A stretch of DNA of 64,000 nucleotides from Polaribacter dokdonensis (GCF_024362345.1 NZ_CP101505.1:640001-704000); one strand, 5' to 3'. Positions 41,841 through 50,872 are shown, counted from the first letter of the stretch. Numbers and translations: made by a program. Notes: a model not told the origin generated them from the sequence alone.

Positions 41841-42679
41841 TACCCTTCTGTTGCTGTATTTTTAGTTTTTCTAATCATTAGCCAAATACCAATTAATACC
41901 AAAGGTATACTTAAAACCTGGCCTGTATTTAAAGAGTTGAATACCCAATCTTCTCTTCCATCTACTTGTGCTTCTTTCAAAAATTCTATAAAAAAACGTA
42001 ATGACCATAAAACTGCCATAAACAAACCAAATAGAAATCCTGTTTGATTTTTCTTATCAGTTTTCCAATACAAATACCACATTGCAAAGAAAAGAATTAA
42101 GTAACTAAAAGCTTCATATAATTGAGTTGGATGCCTTGCAAAGTCTTCTCCATTGGCTTTAAAGATTACACCAAAATCAGAATTTGTGGCTTTTCCATAA
42201 ATCTCTGAGTTAAAAAAGTTACCTGTTCTAATAAAGAAACCTGCTAGAGCAACCATTATTGCTAATCTATCTAAAATAAATAACCAAGGCTTTTCTAAAT
42301 GTTTTTTAGCGTAAAAATACATAGCTAAAATTATAGAAATTGCAGCTCCATGACTTGCAAATCCTGTAAAACCTGTAAATTTCCAAGTTCCATTTACTTG
42401 CTTAAATGGAATAATAATTTCTAGTAAATGGTCTTGATAATAATCCCAACTATAAAAAAACACATCTCCTAAACGCATACCTATTAACATAGATACAAAG
42501 ACATACATAAATAGCGTATCTAACTTTTCTGCAGGAATATTATCTTTTATATAAATTTTCTTCATTAGATGTAAACCCAACAAAAACGAAGCTACAAACA
42601 TTAAGCTGTACCAACGAATAGTAAAGTCTCCAATAGGTATTCCTAAAGATGGATCCCAAGTAATTGCTAAAAAATTCAT
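41840..42679 (-). CDS. lgt: Prolipoprotein diacylglyceryl transferase
   Basis: 279 residues, seven hydrophobic segments. Signature RTGNFFNSEIYGKAT in the middle, plus RHPTQLYEAFSYLILF and FLIEFLKEAQV-type ending (here FFIEFLKEAQVDGREDW). It transfers diacylglycerol from phosphatidylglycerol to the lipobox cysteine, the first step for the many lipoproteins in this window. Second of a run yidD-lgt-DUF6787. Confidence 0.97.
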   Translation of the reverse strand: MNFLAITWDPSLGIPIGDFTIRWYSLMFVASFLLGLHLMKKIYIKDNIPAEKLDTLFMYVFVSMLIGMRLGDVFFYSWDYYQDHLLEIIIPFKQVNGTWKFTGFTGFASHGAAISIILAMYFYAKKHLEKPWLFILDRLAIMVALAGFFIRTGNFFNSEIYGKATNSDFGVIFKANGEDFARHPTQLYEAFSYLILFFAMWYLYWKTDKKNQTGFLFGLFMAVLWSLRFFIEFLKEAQVDGREDWVFNSLNTGQVLSIPLVLIGIWLMIRKTKNTATEG

Positions 42680-42711
42680 ATATGTTTTAATATTTTATTT
42701 AAATGTAAAAA

Positions 42712-42951
42712 TTATTTTTCATCTAATTGATCTGGAACAGGATCATAACCTGAACCTCCCCAAGGATGACAACTAAAAATACGTTTCAAAGATAACCAAC
42801 CTCCAGAAAACAAACCATGTTTTTGCAAAGCTTCTATCGTATAATGAGAACAAGTAGGATTATACCTACAAGTTGCTGGTGTAAATGGTGAAATTGCTGT
42901 TTGATAAAAACGAACAAGCAATATAAATGGGTATGAAAGTATTTTTTTCAA
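42712..42951 (-). CDS. yidD: Membrane protein insertion efficiency factor YidD, TTG start
   Basis: 79 residues with the invariant core [19 protein letters not shown] and a C-terminal [13 protein letters not shown]. It assists Sec/YidC insertion. The frame has a stop codon (TAG) immediately before TTG 42951 and no nearby ATG, and residues from TTG ([17 protein letters not shown]) fit the family N-terminus, so TTG is the start. Its stop is 32 bases before lgt, placing it in an envelope-biogenesis operon with lgt. Confidence 0.95.
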   Translation of the reverse strand: MKKILSYPFILLVRFYQTAISPFTPATCRYNPTCSHYTIEALQKHGLFSGGWLSLKRIFSCHPWGGSGYDPVPDQLDEK

Positions 42952-42964
42952 CTATTGATATAAA

Positions 42965-42987
42965 AATCGTGCTTTAAAACCACGATT
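42965..42987 (-). terminator. Terminator between cysS and yidD
   Basis: A 7-bp stem (AATCGTG at 42965-42971, CACGATT at 42981-42987), with an A-run to its left giving Ts on the minus strand. Modest, so read-through into yidD is possible. Confidence 0.5.
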
Positions 42988-42991
42988 GTAT

Positions 42992-44470
42992 TTAATTGAT
43001 AGAAAAGGTTGTGCCTTCTTTACCATCTTTTAACTGAATACCTAACTCAACCAATTCATCTCTAATTTGGTCAGATAAAGCCCAGTCTTTATTCTCTCTT
43101 GCTTCTTTTCTTAATTTAATCAACAATTCTACAACACCTTTAATTTTATCTGTATTGTCTTGAGAATCTTCGCTCATTAAACCTAAAACATCAAAAACAA
43201 ATGCATTTATAGTATTTTTTAATAAGTCTAAATCAGTTTCAGTTAAACAACCTTTACCTTCTTTTATTTGATTAATTAATTTTACTGCTTCAAACAGATG
43301 CGAAATTAAAATAGGTGTATTAAAATCGTCATTCATTGCAGCATAACAATCATTCTTCCAACTTTCTACATCAAATGAAGATGAATCACCAGCATCAATT
43401 TTATCTAAATAAGCAACTGCTTCCATTAATTTAGAGTGTCCTTTTTCAGAAGCTTCTAAAGCATCTCCAGAAAAATCTAAAATACTTCTATAATTGGCTT
43501 GCATATTAAAGAAACGCACTACAGAAGCAGAAAATGCTTTTGGTAAAATAGTATTCTCACCTGTTAAGATTTGATTAGGCAAAATATAATTTCCTGTTGA
43601 TTTGGCCATTCTTTGACCATTTAAAGAAAGCATATTTGTATGCATCCAATAGTTTACAGGTTTTACACCTGAACACGTTTTAGATTGTGCAATTTCACAC
43701 TCATGATGAGGAAACTTTAAATCCATTCCTCCTCCATGAATATCAAAACTTTCGCCCAAATATTTTGTACTCATTACAGAACATTCTAAATGCCAACCAG
43801 GAAAACCATCGCTCCAAGGTGAAGGCCACCTCATAATATGTCTGTCATCAGCTTTTTTCCAAAGCGCAAAATCTTGTGGGTTCTTCTTATCTGACTGCCC
43901 ATCTAAAGTTCTAGTATTGTGTATTAGATCTTCTACTTTTCTACCAGAAAGAATTCCGTAATTTTCTTTTTTATTGTATTCGTGTACATCAAAATACACA
44001 GAACCATTTACTTCGTAAGCAAAGCCTTTTTCTATGATTTCTTTAATCATTTCTATTTGCTCTACAATATGACCTGTTGCTGTAGGCTCTATACTTGGTG
44101 GTAAGAAATTGTAATTTTCTAAGACGTTATGAAAGTCTACAGTATATTTTTGTACAACCTCCATTGGTTCTATTTCTTCTAAACGTGCTTTTTTAGTGAT
44201 TTTATCTTCACCTTCTTCAGCATCATTTTCTAAATGTCCTGCATCTGTAATATTACGTACATAACGAACTTTATAACCTAAATGTAGTAAATAACGATAT
44301 ACAACATCAAAAAACATAAATGTTCTTACGTTACCTAAATGTGCATTACTATAAACTGTTGGTCCACAGACATACATGCCTACATAACCTTCTGTAATTG
44401 GTTTAAAATCCTCTTTAGATTTAGATAGAGAATTGTATATTTTTAGCTGATTTTCTTTATAAAGTTCCAT
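42992..44470 (-). CDS. cysS: Cysteine--tRNA ligase
   Basis: 492 residues, full length. HIGH-type motif in [22 protein letters not shown]; zinc ligands in [11 protein letters not shown] and [17 protein letters not shown]-type motif as RMAKSTGNY. It charges tRNA-Cys in the cytoplasm. It lies downstream of the second sigma cassette on the same strand, with 91 bases between, and upstream of yidD and lgt. Confidence 0.97.
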   Translation of the reverse strand: MELYKENQLKIYNSLSKSKEDFKPITEGYVGMYVCGPTVYSNAHLGNVRTFMFFDVVYRYLLHLGYKVRYVRNITDAGHLENDAEEGEDKITKKARLEEIEPMEVVQKYTVDFHNVLENYNFLPPSIEPTATGHIVEQIEMIKEIIEKGFAYEVNGSVYFDVHEYNKKENYGILSGRKVEDLIHNTRTLDGQSDKKNPQDFALWKKADDRHIMRWPSPWSDGFPGWHLECSVMSTKYLGESFDIHGGGMDLKFPHHECEIAQSKTCSGVKPVNYWMHTNMLSLNGQRMAKSTGNYILPNQILTGENTILPKAFSASVVRFFNMQANYRSILDFSGDALEASEKGHSKLMEAVAYLDKIDAGDSSSFDVESWKNDCYAAMNDDFNTPILISHLFEAVKLINQIKEGKGCLTETDLDLLKNTINAFVFDVLGLMSEDSQDNTDKIKGVVELLIKLRKEARENKDWALSDQIRDELVELGIQLKDGKEGTTFSIN

Positions 44471-44561
44471 TAAAATAAGTGACTATTTATAGGGCATAAA
44501 GATAGGCACTTTGAGAAGAATAGCGAAATGGAATTTGTTAGAAGTTTTCTAAAAGAGGAGT

Positions 44562-45911
44562 TTATTTTATGGTAATTGTACTATAATCACCATTTACTTT
44601 AATGATGTTTGTAGTTGAAGCATTTAATGGGTTTTTGGCAGCTTTATTATCTAATTTTACTTTGTTTACTTGATATTTAAATTTACTTGGCACATCATTT
44701 AAATACAATATAGCTTCAGATTGACTTAAAGTAATACTAAAATTAGCAAAATTTGGTTTAAAATTTTCTACAGTAAAAAGACCGAATTTATCTATAACTA
44801 TTACATCTTCGTTAATATTTGCCACATTAACACTAGAAGAATTATTAGACATTGTTGTATTAGTAACTGATGCTATTTTAGCATCAGTTACGTTGTTTAA
44901 AAATAAAGTACAAGCATTTAAGTCGTTAATGGTAACTTTAGAATAATCGATTTCTAATTTTCCATCAATTAAATTATCTGCAATAAAAGTTCCGTATTTT
45001 ACATTTCCTACAGCTACTGTATTTGGTAACTTTACTTTACAATGACGAGTATTTAAATTAAAAGTAGCTTTTTTAGGAACTTTAATTTCTAATCGTTTTG
45101 TAATTTTTACAGTTTTACCATTAATGATTATCTCATTCTTATCTGAATTAAAGTTTAGTTTTAACTTTTTTAATTCAGCTTTAGCTTTTGCTAATTCGTT
45201 CTTAATTTGCTCTTTGTCAATTTTTTCATAGTCCTCTTTTGCTTTCTTCATTTCAATTTTTAGCTGCTCTTTAGATTCTGCTATTTCTTTACGAATCTTC
45301 TCTTTATCAATCTTTAGCTTTTCTTTCAGACTTTTATATTCTTTTGTCTTTTTAAAGGCTTCCCACTCTTCTTTAGAGGTAATCACAATATCATGATCAT
45401 CATCTTTCCATCTGAAATCATATTTTCCATTTTTACCCATATTTTCATCAATATCAATAAGGATATTATCAAAATTAAAGTCGAAATCAAAATTCATTTC
45501 TGGTAACACAATCGTTTCAAAACTTGAGAAATCGATATCTGGCATTTCAAAATCGAAATCCATATTATCAAAAAATACAAAATTGTTTTTAAAGCCTTTT
45601 TTTAAATTATCTAAAGACTGAATATTTACCTTACGTTTGTTGCTTAATGCTTCAAATTCCCAGTTATCAAAATACTTTTGGGCCTCTTCTTTTGAAACTC
45701 CTTCAACTTCTATGTATGCATTAATTTGCACTTCATTTTTGTTCCAGGTTGTGACATTAATGTCTGTATTAGTAGCATCTATAATTACTTCTACATCTTT
45801 ATTTGTTTTAAAATTTTCTTGATACTTCTTATCGAACTTTTGGGCTGATAATTTACTTATAAAGACAAGGCTTAATAAGGTTAAGTATAATTTATATGAT
45901 TTGTAGTTCAT
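44562..45911 (-). CDS. Exported beta-sheet protein with coiled-coil insertion (449 aa)
   Basis: Signal peptide ending LSAQ (residue 24). N-terminal beta region (residues 36-100), then an Asp/Phe-rich low-complexity segment at about 113-157 (FDNMDFDFEMPDIDF and similar), then a Lys/Glu coiled coil at about 180-252, and a C-terminal beta-repeat region of DUF4097/adhesin-like character with many Asn, Val and Thr. I recognise the last part only loosely. Third gene of the second sigma cassette, overlapping the anti-sigma-like gene by 20 bases. It is probably the periplasmic or surface output or sensor protein of the cassette (inference). Confidence 0.6.
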   Translation of the reverse strand: MNYKSYKLYLTLLSLVFISKLSAQKFDKKYQENFKTNKDVEVIIDATNTDINVTTWNKNEVQINAYIEVEGVSKEEAQKYFDNWEFEALSNKRKVNIQSLDNLKKGFKNNFVFFDNMDFDFEMPDIDFSSFETIVLPEMNFDFDFNFDNILIDIDENMGKNGKYDFRWKDDDHDIVITSKEEWEAFKKTKEYKSLKEKLKIDKEKIRKEIAESKEQLKIEMKKAKEDYEKIDKEQIKNELAKAKAELKKLKLNFNSDKNEIIINGKTVKITKRLEIKVPKKATFNLNTRHCKVKLPNTVAVGNVKYGTFIADNLIDGKLEIDYSKVTINDLNACTLFLNNVTDAKIASVTNTTMSNNSSSVNVANINEDVIVIDKFGLFTVENFKPNFANFSITLSQSEAILYLNDVPSKFKYQVNKVKLDNKAAKNPLNASTTNIIKVNGDYSTITIK

Positions 45912-46467
45912 TTTGTTTTGTGTTTAAATTTTTAAATTCATTTAACTGCTTCTTTAAACGTTGTAAAAGCTGTAGGCGTAATTGTAAATTACGAATTAAT
46001 GCATCTATAGTTGCGTCATTAACCCCTTTTGTATTGAGCTCTTGGGTTAAATTCTTATACTCTTTTGTTAACTCTGCTATTTTTAATAAATAACTATCTA
46101 CCAATTCTTTATTTTCATCTGATAAATCTAACTGACTAATTTCTAAGTTTATACTATTGGTGTAGTATGTTTCTATGGTATTAAATTCTGGTGATATATT
46201 ACCTAGTGTAATTTGTTTTGTTGTTGTGTCATTATCATTCTTTGTAATTATTGGTTCAGATGTTTTATTAGGATAAAACTGTATACCAATACTTACCAAT
46301 AGCATTACAGATGCTGCAACAGACAACCATTTAATATAATTCTTCTTAGGTTTATTTTGATGTAACTCTTGTTGAAGAAGTGCCTCAAATTTTATGGAAT
46401 GATTCTTAGACAACTCCACATTTTCTTCCTTATAATTCTTAAACTTATCTCTAATATCTTGCTGCAT
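45892..46467 (-). CDS. Membrane partner of second ECF sigma factor (anti-sigma-like)
   Basis: 191 residues: cytoplasmic helical part (1-40), a membrane helix (KWLSVAASVMLLVSIGIQFY, about 45-64), then a periplasmic helical region ending in a Gln/Leu-rich amphipathic helix (LIRNLQLRLQLLQRLKKQLN). Overlaps the sigma gene by 17 bases and the next gene by 20, so all three are coupled. The membrane segment shares KWLSVAAS with the protein at 24725-25159. No ASD zinc motif is visible. Confidence 0.72.
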   Translation of the reverse strand: MQQDIRDKFKNYKEENVELSKNHSIKFEALLQQELHQNKPKKNYIKWLSVAASVMLLVSIGIQFYPNKTSEPIITKNDNDTTTKQITLGNISPEFNTIETYYTNSINLEISQLDLSDENKELVDSYLLKIAELTKEYKNLTQELNTKGVNDATIDALIRNLQLRLQLLQRLKKQLNEFKNLNTKQNELQII

Positions 46468-47008
46468 AACTCGTACTTTTTAGTTCTTCTCTTAAAATTC
46501 TTTTACCTCTTAACAGATGTGTTCTAGACGTATTTTCACTAATATTTAAAACTTGAGAAATTTCTTGATGATCATAACCTTCGAGCAAATACAAAGAGAG
46601 TACTAATCTGTATTTCTCTTTTAACTCGTTTATCTTAGTTACAATTAAATCAATACAAACATCACTTTCAAAGTTCCAATTCTCACTTTCTATATTTCCT
46701 GTAAACTCCTCATTTATAGAAACTAATTCTAATTTTTTACGTTTTAAACAATCTATACATTGATTAATAACAATTCTCTTTAACCAAGCTCCAAAAGTTA
46801 CTTCATTTTTATAGCTTTCAATATTTTTAAAAGCTTTAATAAAAGCGTCTTGCATAACATCTTCTGCCAGGCATTTATCTTTCATATACCTAACAGCTAC
46901 CACAAACATGCCTTTTGAATACAAATTATACAATTGCATTTGCGCTTTTGCATCATTGCATTTGCATTGATCTATTATAGTTTGATGTAATTGTTTGGTT
47001 GGTTTCAT
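46451..47008 (-). CDS. ECF sigma factor (cassette 2)
   Basis: 185 residues: region 2 with LYSKGMFVVAVRYMKDKCLAEDVMQDAFIKAFKNIESYKNEVTFGAWLKRIVINQCID and region 4 with YDHQEISQVLNISENTSRTHLLRGKRILREEL. First gene of the cassette sigma, membrane partner, coiled-coil beta protein. Its upstream region holds TGCAAC-N16-CGTCT (47054-47028), of the same form as the promoter before cassette 1, so the two sigma factors may recognise overlapping promoter sets. Confidence 0.94.
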   Translation of the reverse strand: MKPTKQLHQTIIDQCKCNDAKAQMQLYNLYSKGMFVVAVRYMKDKCLAEDVMQDAFIKAFKNIESYKNEVTFGAWLKRIVINQCIDCLKRKKLELVSINEEFTGNIESENWNFESDVCIDLIVTKINELKEKYRLVLSLYLLEGYDHQEISQVLNISENTSRTHLLRGKRILREELKSTSYAARY

Positions 47009-47027
47009 TAAATCATTCTTATTCTAA

Positions 47028-47054
47028 AGACGATACATTTTTAAGGATGTTGCA
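47028..47054 (-). promoter_or_regulatory. ECF-type autoregulatory promoter of sigma cassette 2
   Basis: Minus strand: TGCAAC (47054-47049), 16 bases, CGTCT (47032-47028), 20 bases before the start codon at 47008. One base of the -35 differs from the other three sites (C for T). Confidence 0.7.
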
Positions 47055-47099
47055 AAACGTTCTAAAATTTATCTTTAAATTTACATATTAACTTTTACA

Positions 47100-48167
47100 A
47101 TGAATAAAAAACAATCTGCATTACATGAAAAAGACGGAGTTTCTAAGCCAGAAACTACCAATATTTCTAGTGCAGAAAAAATAAAAATCAATAGAGCTAA
47201 AAGAAATTCTGTTGATGAGTATGTTACTCAAATTCTACAAGGAAATATAACTTTCTTAAGTAGAGCCATTACATTAGTAGAAAGCACAAATGTTAAGCAT
47301 CAAAAAAAAGCAAACGAAATTCTAGAAAGGTGTTTACCCTATGCCAATAATTCTGTAAGAATAGGAATTACAGGTGTGCCAGGTGTTGGTAAAAGTACAT
47401 TTATAGAAGCTTTTGGCAAGCATTTAACAAGTAAGGGAAATAAAGTTGCTGTTTTGGCTGTAGACCCCAGTAGTTCTGTAAATAAAGGCTCTATTTTGGG
47501 TGATAAAACTAGAATGGAACAATTGGTTACAGATGAAAATGCGTTTATTAGACCTTCACCTTCAGGAACTTCTTTGGGAGGTGTTGCACAAAAAACAAGA
47601 GAATCTATAATTTTATGCGAAGCAGCTGGTTTTAATACGATTATTATTGAAACTGTTGGTGTTGGCCAATCAGAAACTGTGGTTCATTCTATGGTAGATT
47701 TCTTCTTATTACTAAAATTAGCTGGTGCAGGAGATGAATTACAAGGAATAAAAAGAGGAATTATAGAAATGGCAGATGCCATTGTTATTAATAAGGCTGA
47801 TGGTGATAATGTTAAAAATGCCAAAATTGCTAAAGTTGAATTTAATAGAGCTTTACATTTATATCCTTTAAAAAATAGTAAATGGCAACCTAAGGTTTTA
47901 ACAGCAAGTGCTTTGCAAAATTTAAACATAGATAAGGTAGATGAAATGATTGCTGAGTATTTACAAATTACTAAAAGCAATAATTATTTTACCGAAAAAA
48001 GAAACGAGCAAAATACGTTTTGGCTACTTTCTACAATTAACCAACAACTAAAGGATAATTTCTACAACAATCCAATTATAAACAGTGAGTTAAGCAAAGA
48101 AATTATCAATCTTAAAAATGGAAAAACAACTCCATTTAATGCTGCAAAAAGATTACTAAATTTGTAA
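47100..48167 (+). CDS. meaB: Methylmalonyl-CoA mutase-associated GTPase MeaB
   Basis: 355 residues. GTPase motifs: Walker A GVPGVGKST, switch AVDPSSSVNKGSILGDKTRM, IIIETVGVGQSE, and NKADGDN. It loads and protects adenosylcobalamin in methylmalonyl-CoA mutase. The mutase genes are not in this window. Divergent from the second sigma cassette. A TTG-N17-TATCTTTA element (47050-47077) could be its promoter. About 113 bases separate it from the PLP enzyme gene, which has its own promoter. Confidence 0.95.
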   Translation: MNKKQSALHEKDGVSKPETTNISSAEKIKINRAKRNSVDEYVTQILQGNITFLSRAITLVESTNVKHQKKANEILERCLPYANNSVRIGITGVPGVGKSTFIEAFGKHLTSKGNKVAVLAVDPSSSVNKGSILGDKTRMEQLVTDENAFIRPSPSGTSLGGVAQKTRESIILCEAAGFNTIIIETVGVGQSETVVHSMVDFFLLLKLAGAGDELQGIKRGIIEMADAIVINKADGDNVKNAKIAKVEFNRALHLYPLKNSKWQPKVLTASALQNLNIDKVDEMIAEYLQITKSNNYFTEKRNEQNTFWLLSTINQQLKDNFYNNPIINSELSKEIINLKNGKTTPFNAAKRLLNL

Positions 48168-48176
48168 TTCTTTTGG

Positions 48177-48207
48177 TTGGTTTTCGACTACAAAGTATAT
48201 AGTTTTG
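48177..48207 (+). promoter_or_regulatory. Promoter of the PLP-enzyme gene
   Basis: TTGG at 48177-48180, 19 bases, TAGTTTTG at 48200-48207: a very good Bacteroidota -33/-7 promoter. A 9-bp inverted repeat overlaps the -7 box (see 48202-48227). Confidence 0.7.
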
Positions 48208-48227
48208 TATGAAAATGTATACAAAAC
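48202..48227. promoter_or_regulatory. Inverted repeat over -7 box of the PLP-enzyme gene
   Basis: GTTTTGTAT (48202-48210) and ATACAAAAC (48219-48227) are perfect inverted repeats 8 bases apart. One arm lies on the -7 element, so bound protein would block transcription. Alternatively it forms a hairpin at the 5' end of the mRNA. Confidence 0.45.
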
Positions 48228-48280
48228 ATTTATATCAATTTTAGAATAGATATCATATTCTAAAGAAGCTTTTTAAACCT

Positions 48281-50122
48281 ATGACACATCAAAATATAAA
48301 AGAATTTATAGCTCAAGTTGTAAATAATATGCCTAAAGATTGGGTAAATTTAACTACACATAGGCTTGATATTTATAATGAATCGCTTGCTAAAAGTGAA
48401 TTTTTAACACAATTTGAAGCACTTTACCTTAAAAATAATGCAACTGAAGAAGCATTAGCCAATTTACCTACAGCTTATGATTATATACGTTTAGGGCATC
48501 CTTTATCTTGTGTTTTAGAATGGATTTTAAGTAAGTTTAACAATTTACACCCAGATGAAGTAATTAGTTTTTCGTCTGTTACAATGCCTGTTCTAGCTGT
48601 ATTAAGAAAAAATTTATTAGAAAATAAAAATACTAATATTTATTATACTAGCTCAAAATACAATTTAATTGATTTTGATACACTAAAAAAGGTTTATGGC
48701 TACAATTTTACAACTAATCTTGTACAAGATGAAAGTGAGATAAAAGCATCTGCTGATAGTAACATTTTTATATCTGATAAAGAAGAATTTAGAGAATTTA
48801 ATTTGAATAAAAATGTAGATTTTTTTGTAAACACTTATACTAATTTGGGTAGTGTTTTATTGGTAAATGGAGATCAAAACAACGCCTATACTTCAGAAAT
48901 TCAACATGTAAGGAGAAGAGAAAGTGTTGCAATGACGCCTCTAAATTCGCTTTTAGCACTAAACAAGTTTTTAGGTAAAACTCATCAAAATAAAATTACT
49001 ACAAATAGTAATTCTAAAAACGATGTACAGGAAATTATTAAAGAAATTACTGGTACAAAAACTACGCCTTTAGTTGGTTCTAGTGGTTTGTCTATTCAAT
49101 ATGCAATTATGATGGGCTTAGTAGATGATGCCAAGCAAAACCATAAAAATAAAGCCATAAAATTTATTGTTCCTCCAAATTGTTATGGAGGTACAAATGA
49201 CCAAGCAAGAAGAGTTGCAGCTTTAGACCCAAATATTGAGGTTGTTGATTTACCTGTAGATGGAGAAAATGATATGGTTTCTAGTATAGATCGTATTTTA
49301 GATGAAATTGCTAAAGAAGATGCTGTACCTTATATTATCGCAGAAATTCCTACGAATCCGAGGGTTGAAGTTCCAAATCTTGATGATTTAAAATCAGTTT
49401 TAACTAAAAAGCGCAAAACTAATTCTGGAGAAGTTGCTATTGATGCACTTTTTATATTAGACCAAACTTTCTGCCCTAATTATCAGTTTTTGGGAGAAGG
49501 AGAAATTTTATCTACTTGTAGAAGTATTTCTTATGCAAGTGGCTCTAAATTTCCAAGTGGAGGAAAATGTACAGCTGGTTATTGTGTTTCTAATGATAAA
49601 GCAAAAAGTGTAATGCAGAAAATTGAGCATCATTTAACTCTATGTGATAATGAAGCTACAAAGCAACAATATAATATTTTAGTTGAACAATTACCTAGTA
49701 TGATTTCTAGAATATCTGATGCATATAAAAATACTAGGGAGTTTGTAACCTTTATAGAAACTGTGCTTCCAAATGCTAAAATTAATTTTGTCACTAAAGA
49801 ATTAGCAGAGCAAGGTTTCACTCCTTCTGTTTTCTCTCTAGATTTACCAACAAAAGGAAATTCAGCAGCAGAAAAAGAAGCCTATAAAAGAGAATTGAAT
49901 TTAAAATTGATTAATTTAATGATTACAGAAATTCCAAATGAAAGTAAATTCTGTGTTAGTTATGGTCAATTAAAAGGTTGTTATTGGACAATTCCTGCTA
50001 CTTCTACCCAAGGTACTACCAAGGAAGGAGACAAAGACTATATTGTTCGTGCTTCTTTATCACCAAATTTAGATTTAGAATTACATAAAAAAGTATTTAG
50101 CGATTTTGTAAACTCATTATAA
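48281..50122 (+). CDS. Cys/Met-metabolism-type PLP-dependent enzyme with N-terminal extension
   Basis: 613 residues, much longer than cystathionine gamma-synthases (about 380-400). The C-terminal 380 residues carry fold I features of that family: PPNCYGGTNDQARR, AEIPTNPRVEVPN, and the PLP lysine K423 in YASGSKFPSGGKCTAGYCV. The N-terminal 220 residues include RLGHPLSCVLEWIL and ISFSSVTMPVLAVL, resembling the family's substrate-domain start, and have no recognised separate domain. Probably cytoplasmic. Substrate unknown; an elimination or replacement on a sulfur or homoserine compound is the family expectation. It is followed 10 bases later by an exported methyltransferase gene. Confidence 0.82.
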   Translation: MTHQNIKEFIAQVVNNMPKDWVNLTTHRLDIYNESLAKSEFLTQFEALYLKNNATEEALANLPTAYDYIRLGHPLSCVLEWILSKFNNLHPDEVISFSSVTMPVLAVLRKNLLENKNTNIYYTSSKYNLIDFDTLKKVYGYNFTTNLVQDESEIKASADSNIFISDKEEFREFNLNKNVDFFVNTYTNLGSVLLVNGDQNNAYTSEIQHVRRRESVAMTPLNSLLALNKFLGKTHQNKITTNSNSKNDVQEIIKEITGTKTTPLVGSSGLSIQYAIMMGLVDDAKQNHKNKAIKFIVPPNCYGGTNDQARRVAALDPNIEVVDLPVDGENDMVSSIDRILDEIAKEDAVPYIIAEIPTNPRVEVPNLDDLKSVLTKKRKTNSGEVAIDALFILDQTFCPNYQFLGEGEILSTCRSISYASGSKFPSGGKCTAGYCVSNDKAKSVMQKIEHHLTLCDNEATKQQYNILVEQLPSMISRISDAYKNTREFVTFIETVLPNAKINFVTKELAEQGFTPSVFSLDLPTKGNSAAEKEAYKRELNLKLINLMITEIPNESKFCVSYGQLKGCYWTIPATSTQGTTKEGDKDYIVRASLSPNLDLELHKKVFSDFVNSL

Positions 50123-50132
50123 TTTAAAATTC

Positions 50133-50858
50133 ATGAAAAACTTCTATTCAATCACTTTACTTTGCTTTTTATCCATTGGTGGAAGTTTTTCAAGTTTTGG
50201 GCAAATTCAAGAGAATGTATCTAGAGATTACACTTACAAAAAAGGCGATTTTAATGGCATTGGAAAATGGTATTTAGGTAGAGAAATTGCTTATGTAATG
50301 GGTTTTGAAGGTATTAATTGGTTAGAACGTTCTTCTCGTGAAAAAGAAGAAAATACTTCTAAATTAATTAAAAACATGAACATAAAAGCTACTGATGTCA
50401 TTGCAGATATTGGTGCAGGTTCAGGTTATCACGTCTTTAAAATGGCGTCTTTAAATTATAAAGGTGATGTATATGCTGTAGATATTCAGCCAGAAATGTT
50501 GAATGCCATTTTAAGAAATCCGAAGTTTGAAAAATACACCAATATAGAACTCGTTCAAGGAGATGAAAAATCAGTAAACTTACCCGAAAATACATTCGAT
50601 AAAGTTTTAATGGTTGATGTTTATCATGAATTTAGTTATCCTAAAGAAATGATTTTATCCATTAAAAAAGCTTTAAAATCAGAAGGAAAAATATATCTGA
50701 TAGAATACAGAATGGAAGATACTTCTGTACCCATAAAAACCATTCATAAAATGAGTGAAAAGCAAGCTATTAAAGAACTAGAAGCTGCTGGTTTTAAGCT
50801 CGATAAAAATATCGGAAATTTACCTTGGCAACATTGCATGGTTTTTAGCAAGCAATAA
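50133..50858 (+). CDS. Exported class I SAM-dependent methyltransferase
   Basis: 241 residues. Signal peptide at residues 1-24 (LLCFLSIGGSFSSFGQ), then a class I methyltransferase: motif I VIADIGAGSGYHVFKMA, motif II VYAVDIQPEML, and LPENTFDKVLMVDVYHEF. The signal peptide is odd because SAM is cytoplasmic; similar signal-bearing methyltransferases exist in Bacteroidota and Planctomycetes and their role is unclear. The gene lies 10 bases after the PLP enzyme. Either the leader is not cleaved and the protein stays membrane-tethered, or the domain has another function. Confidence 0.85.
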   Translation: MKNFYSITLLCFLSIGGSFSSFGQIQENVSRDYTYKKGDFNGIGKWYLGREIAYVMGFEGINWLERSSREKEENTSKLIKNMNIKATDVIADIGAGSGYHVFKMASLNYKGDVYAVDIQPEMLNAILRNPKFEKYTNIELVQGDEKSVNLPENTFDKVLMVDVYHEFSYPKEMILSIKKALKSEGKIYLIEYRMEDTSVPIKTIHKMSEKQAIKELEAAGFKLDKNIGNLPWQHCMVFSKQ

Positions 50859-50872
50859 TTGCCAAGATATAT

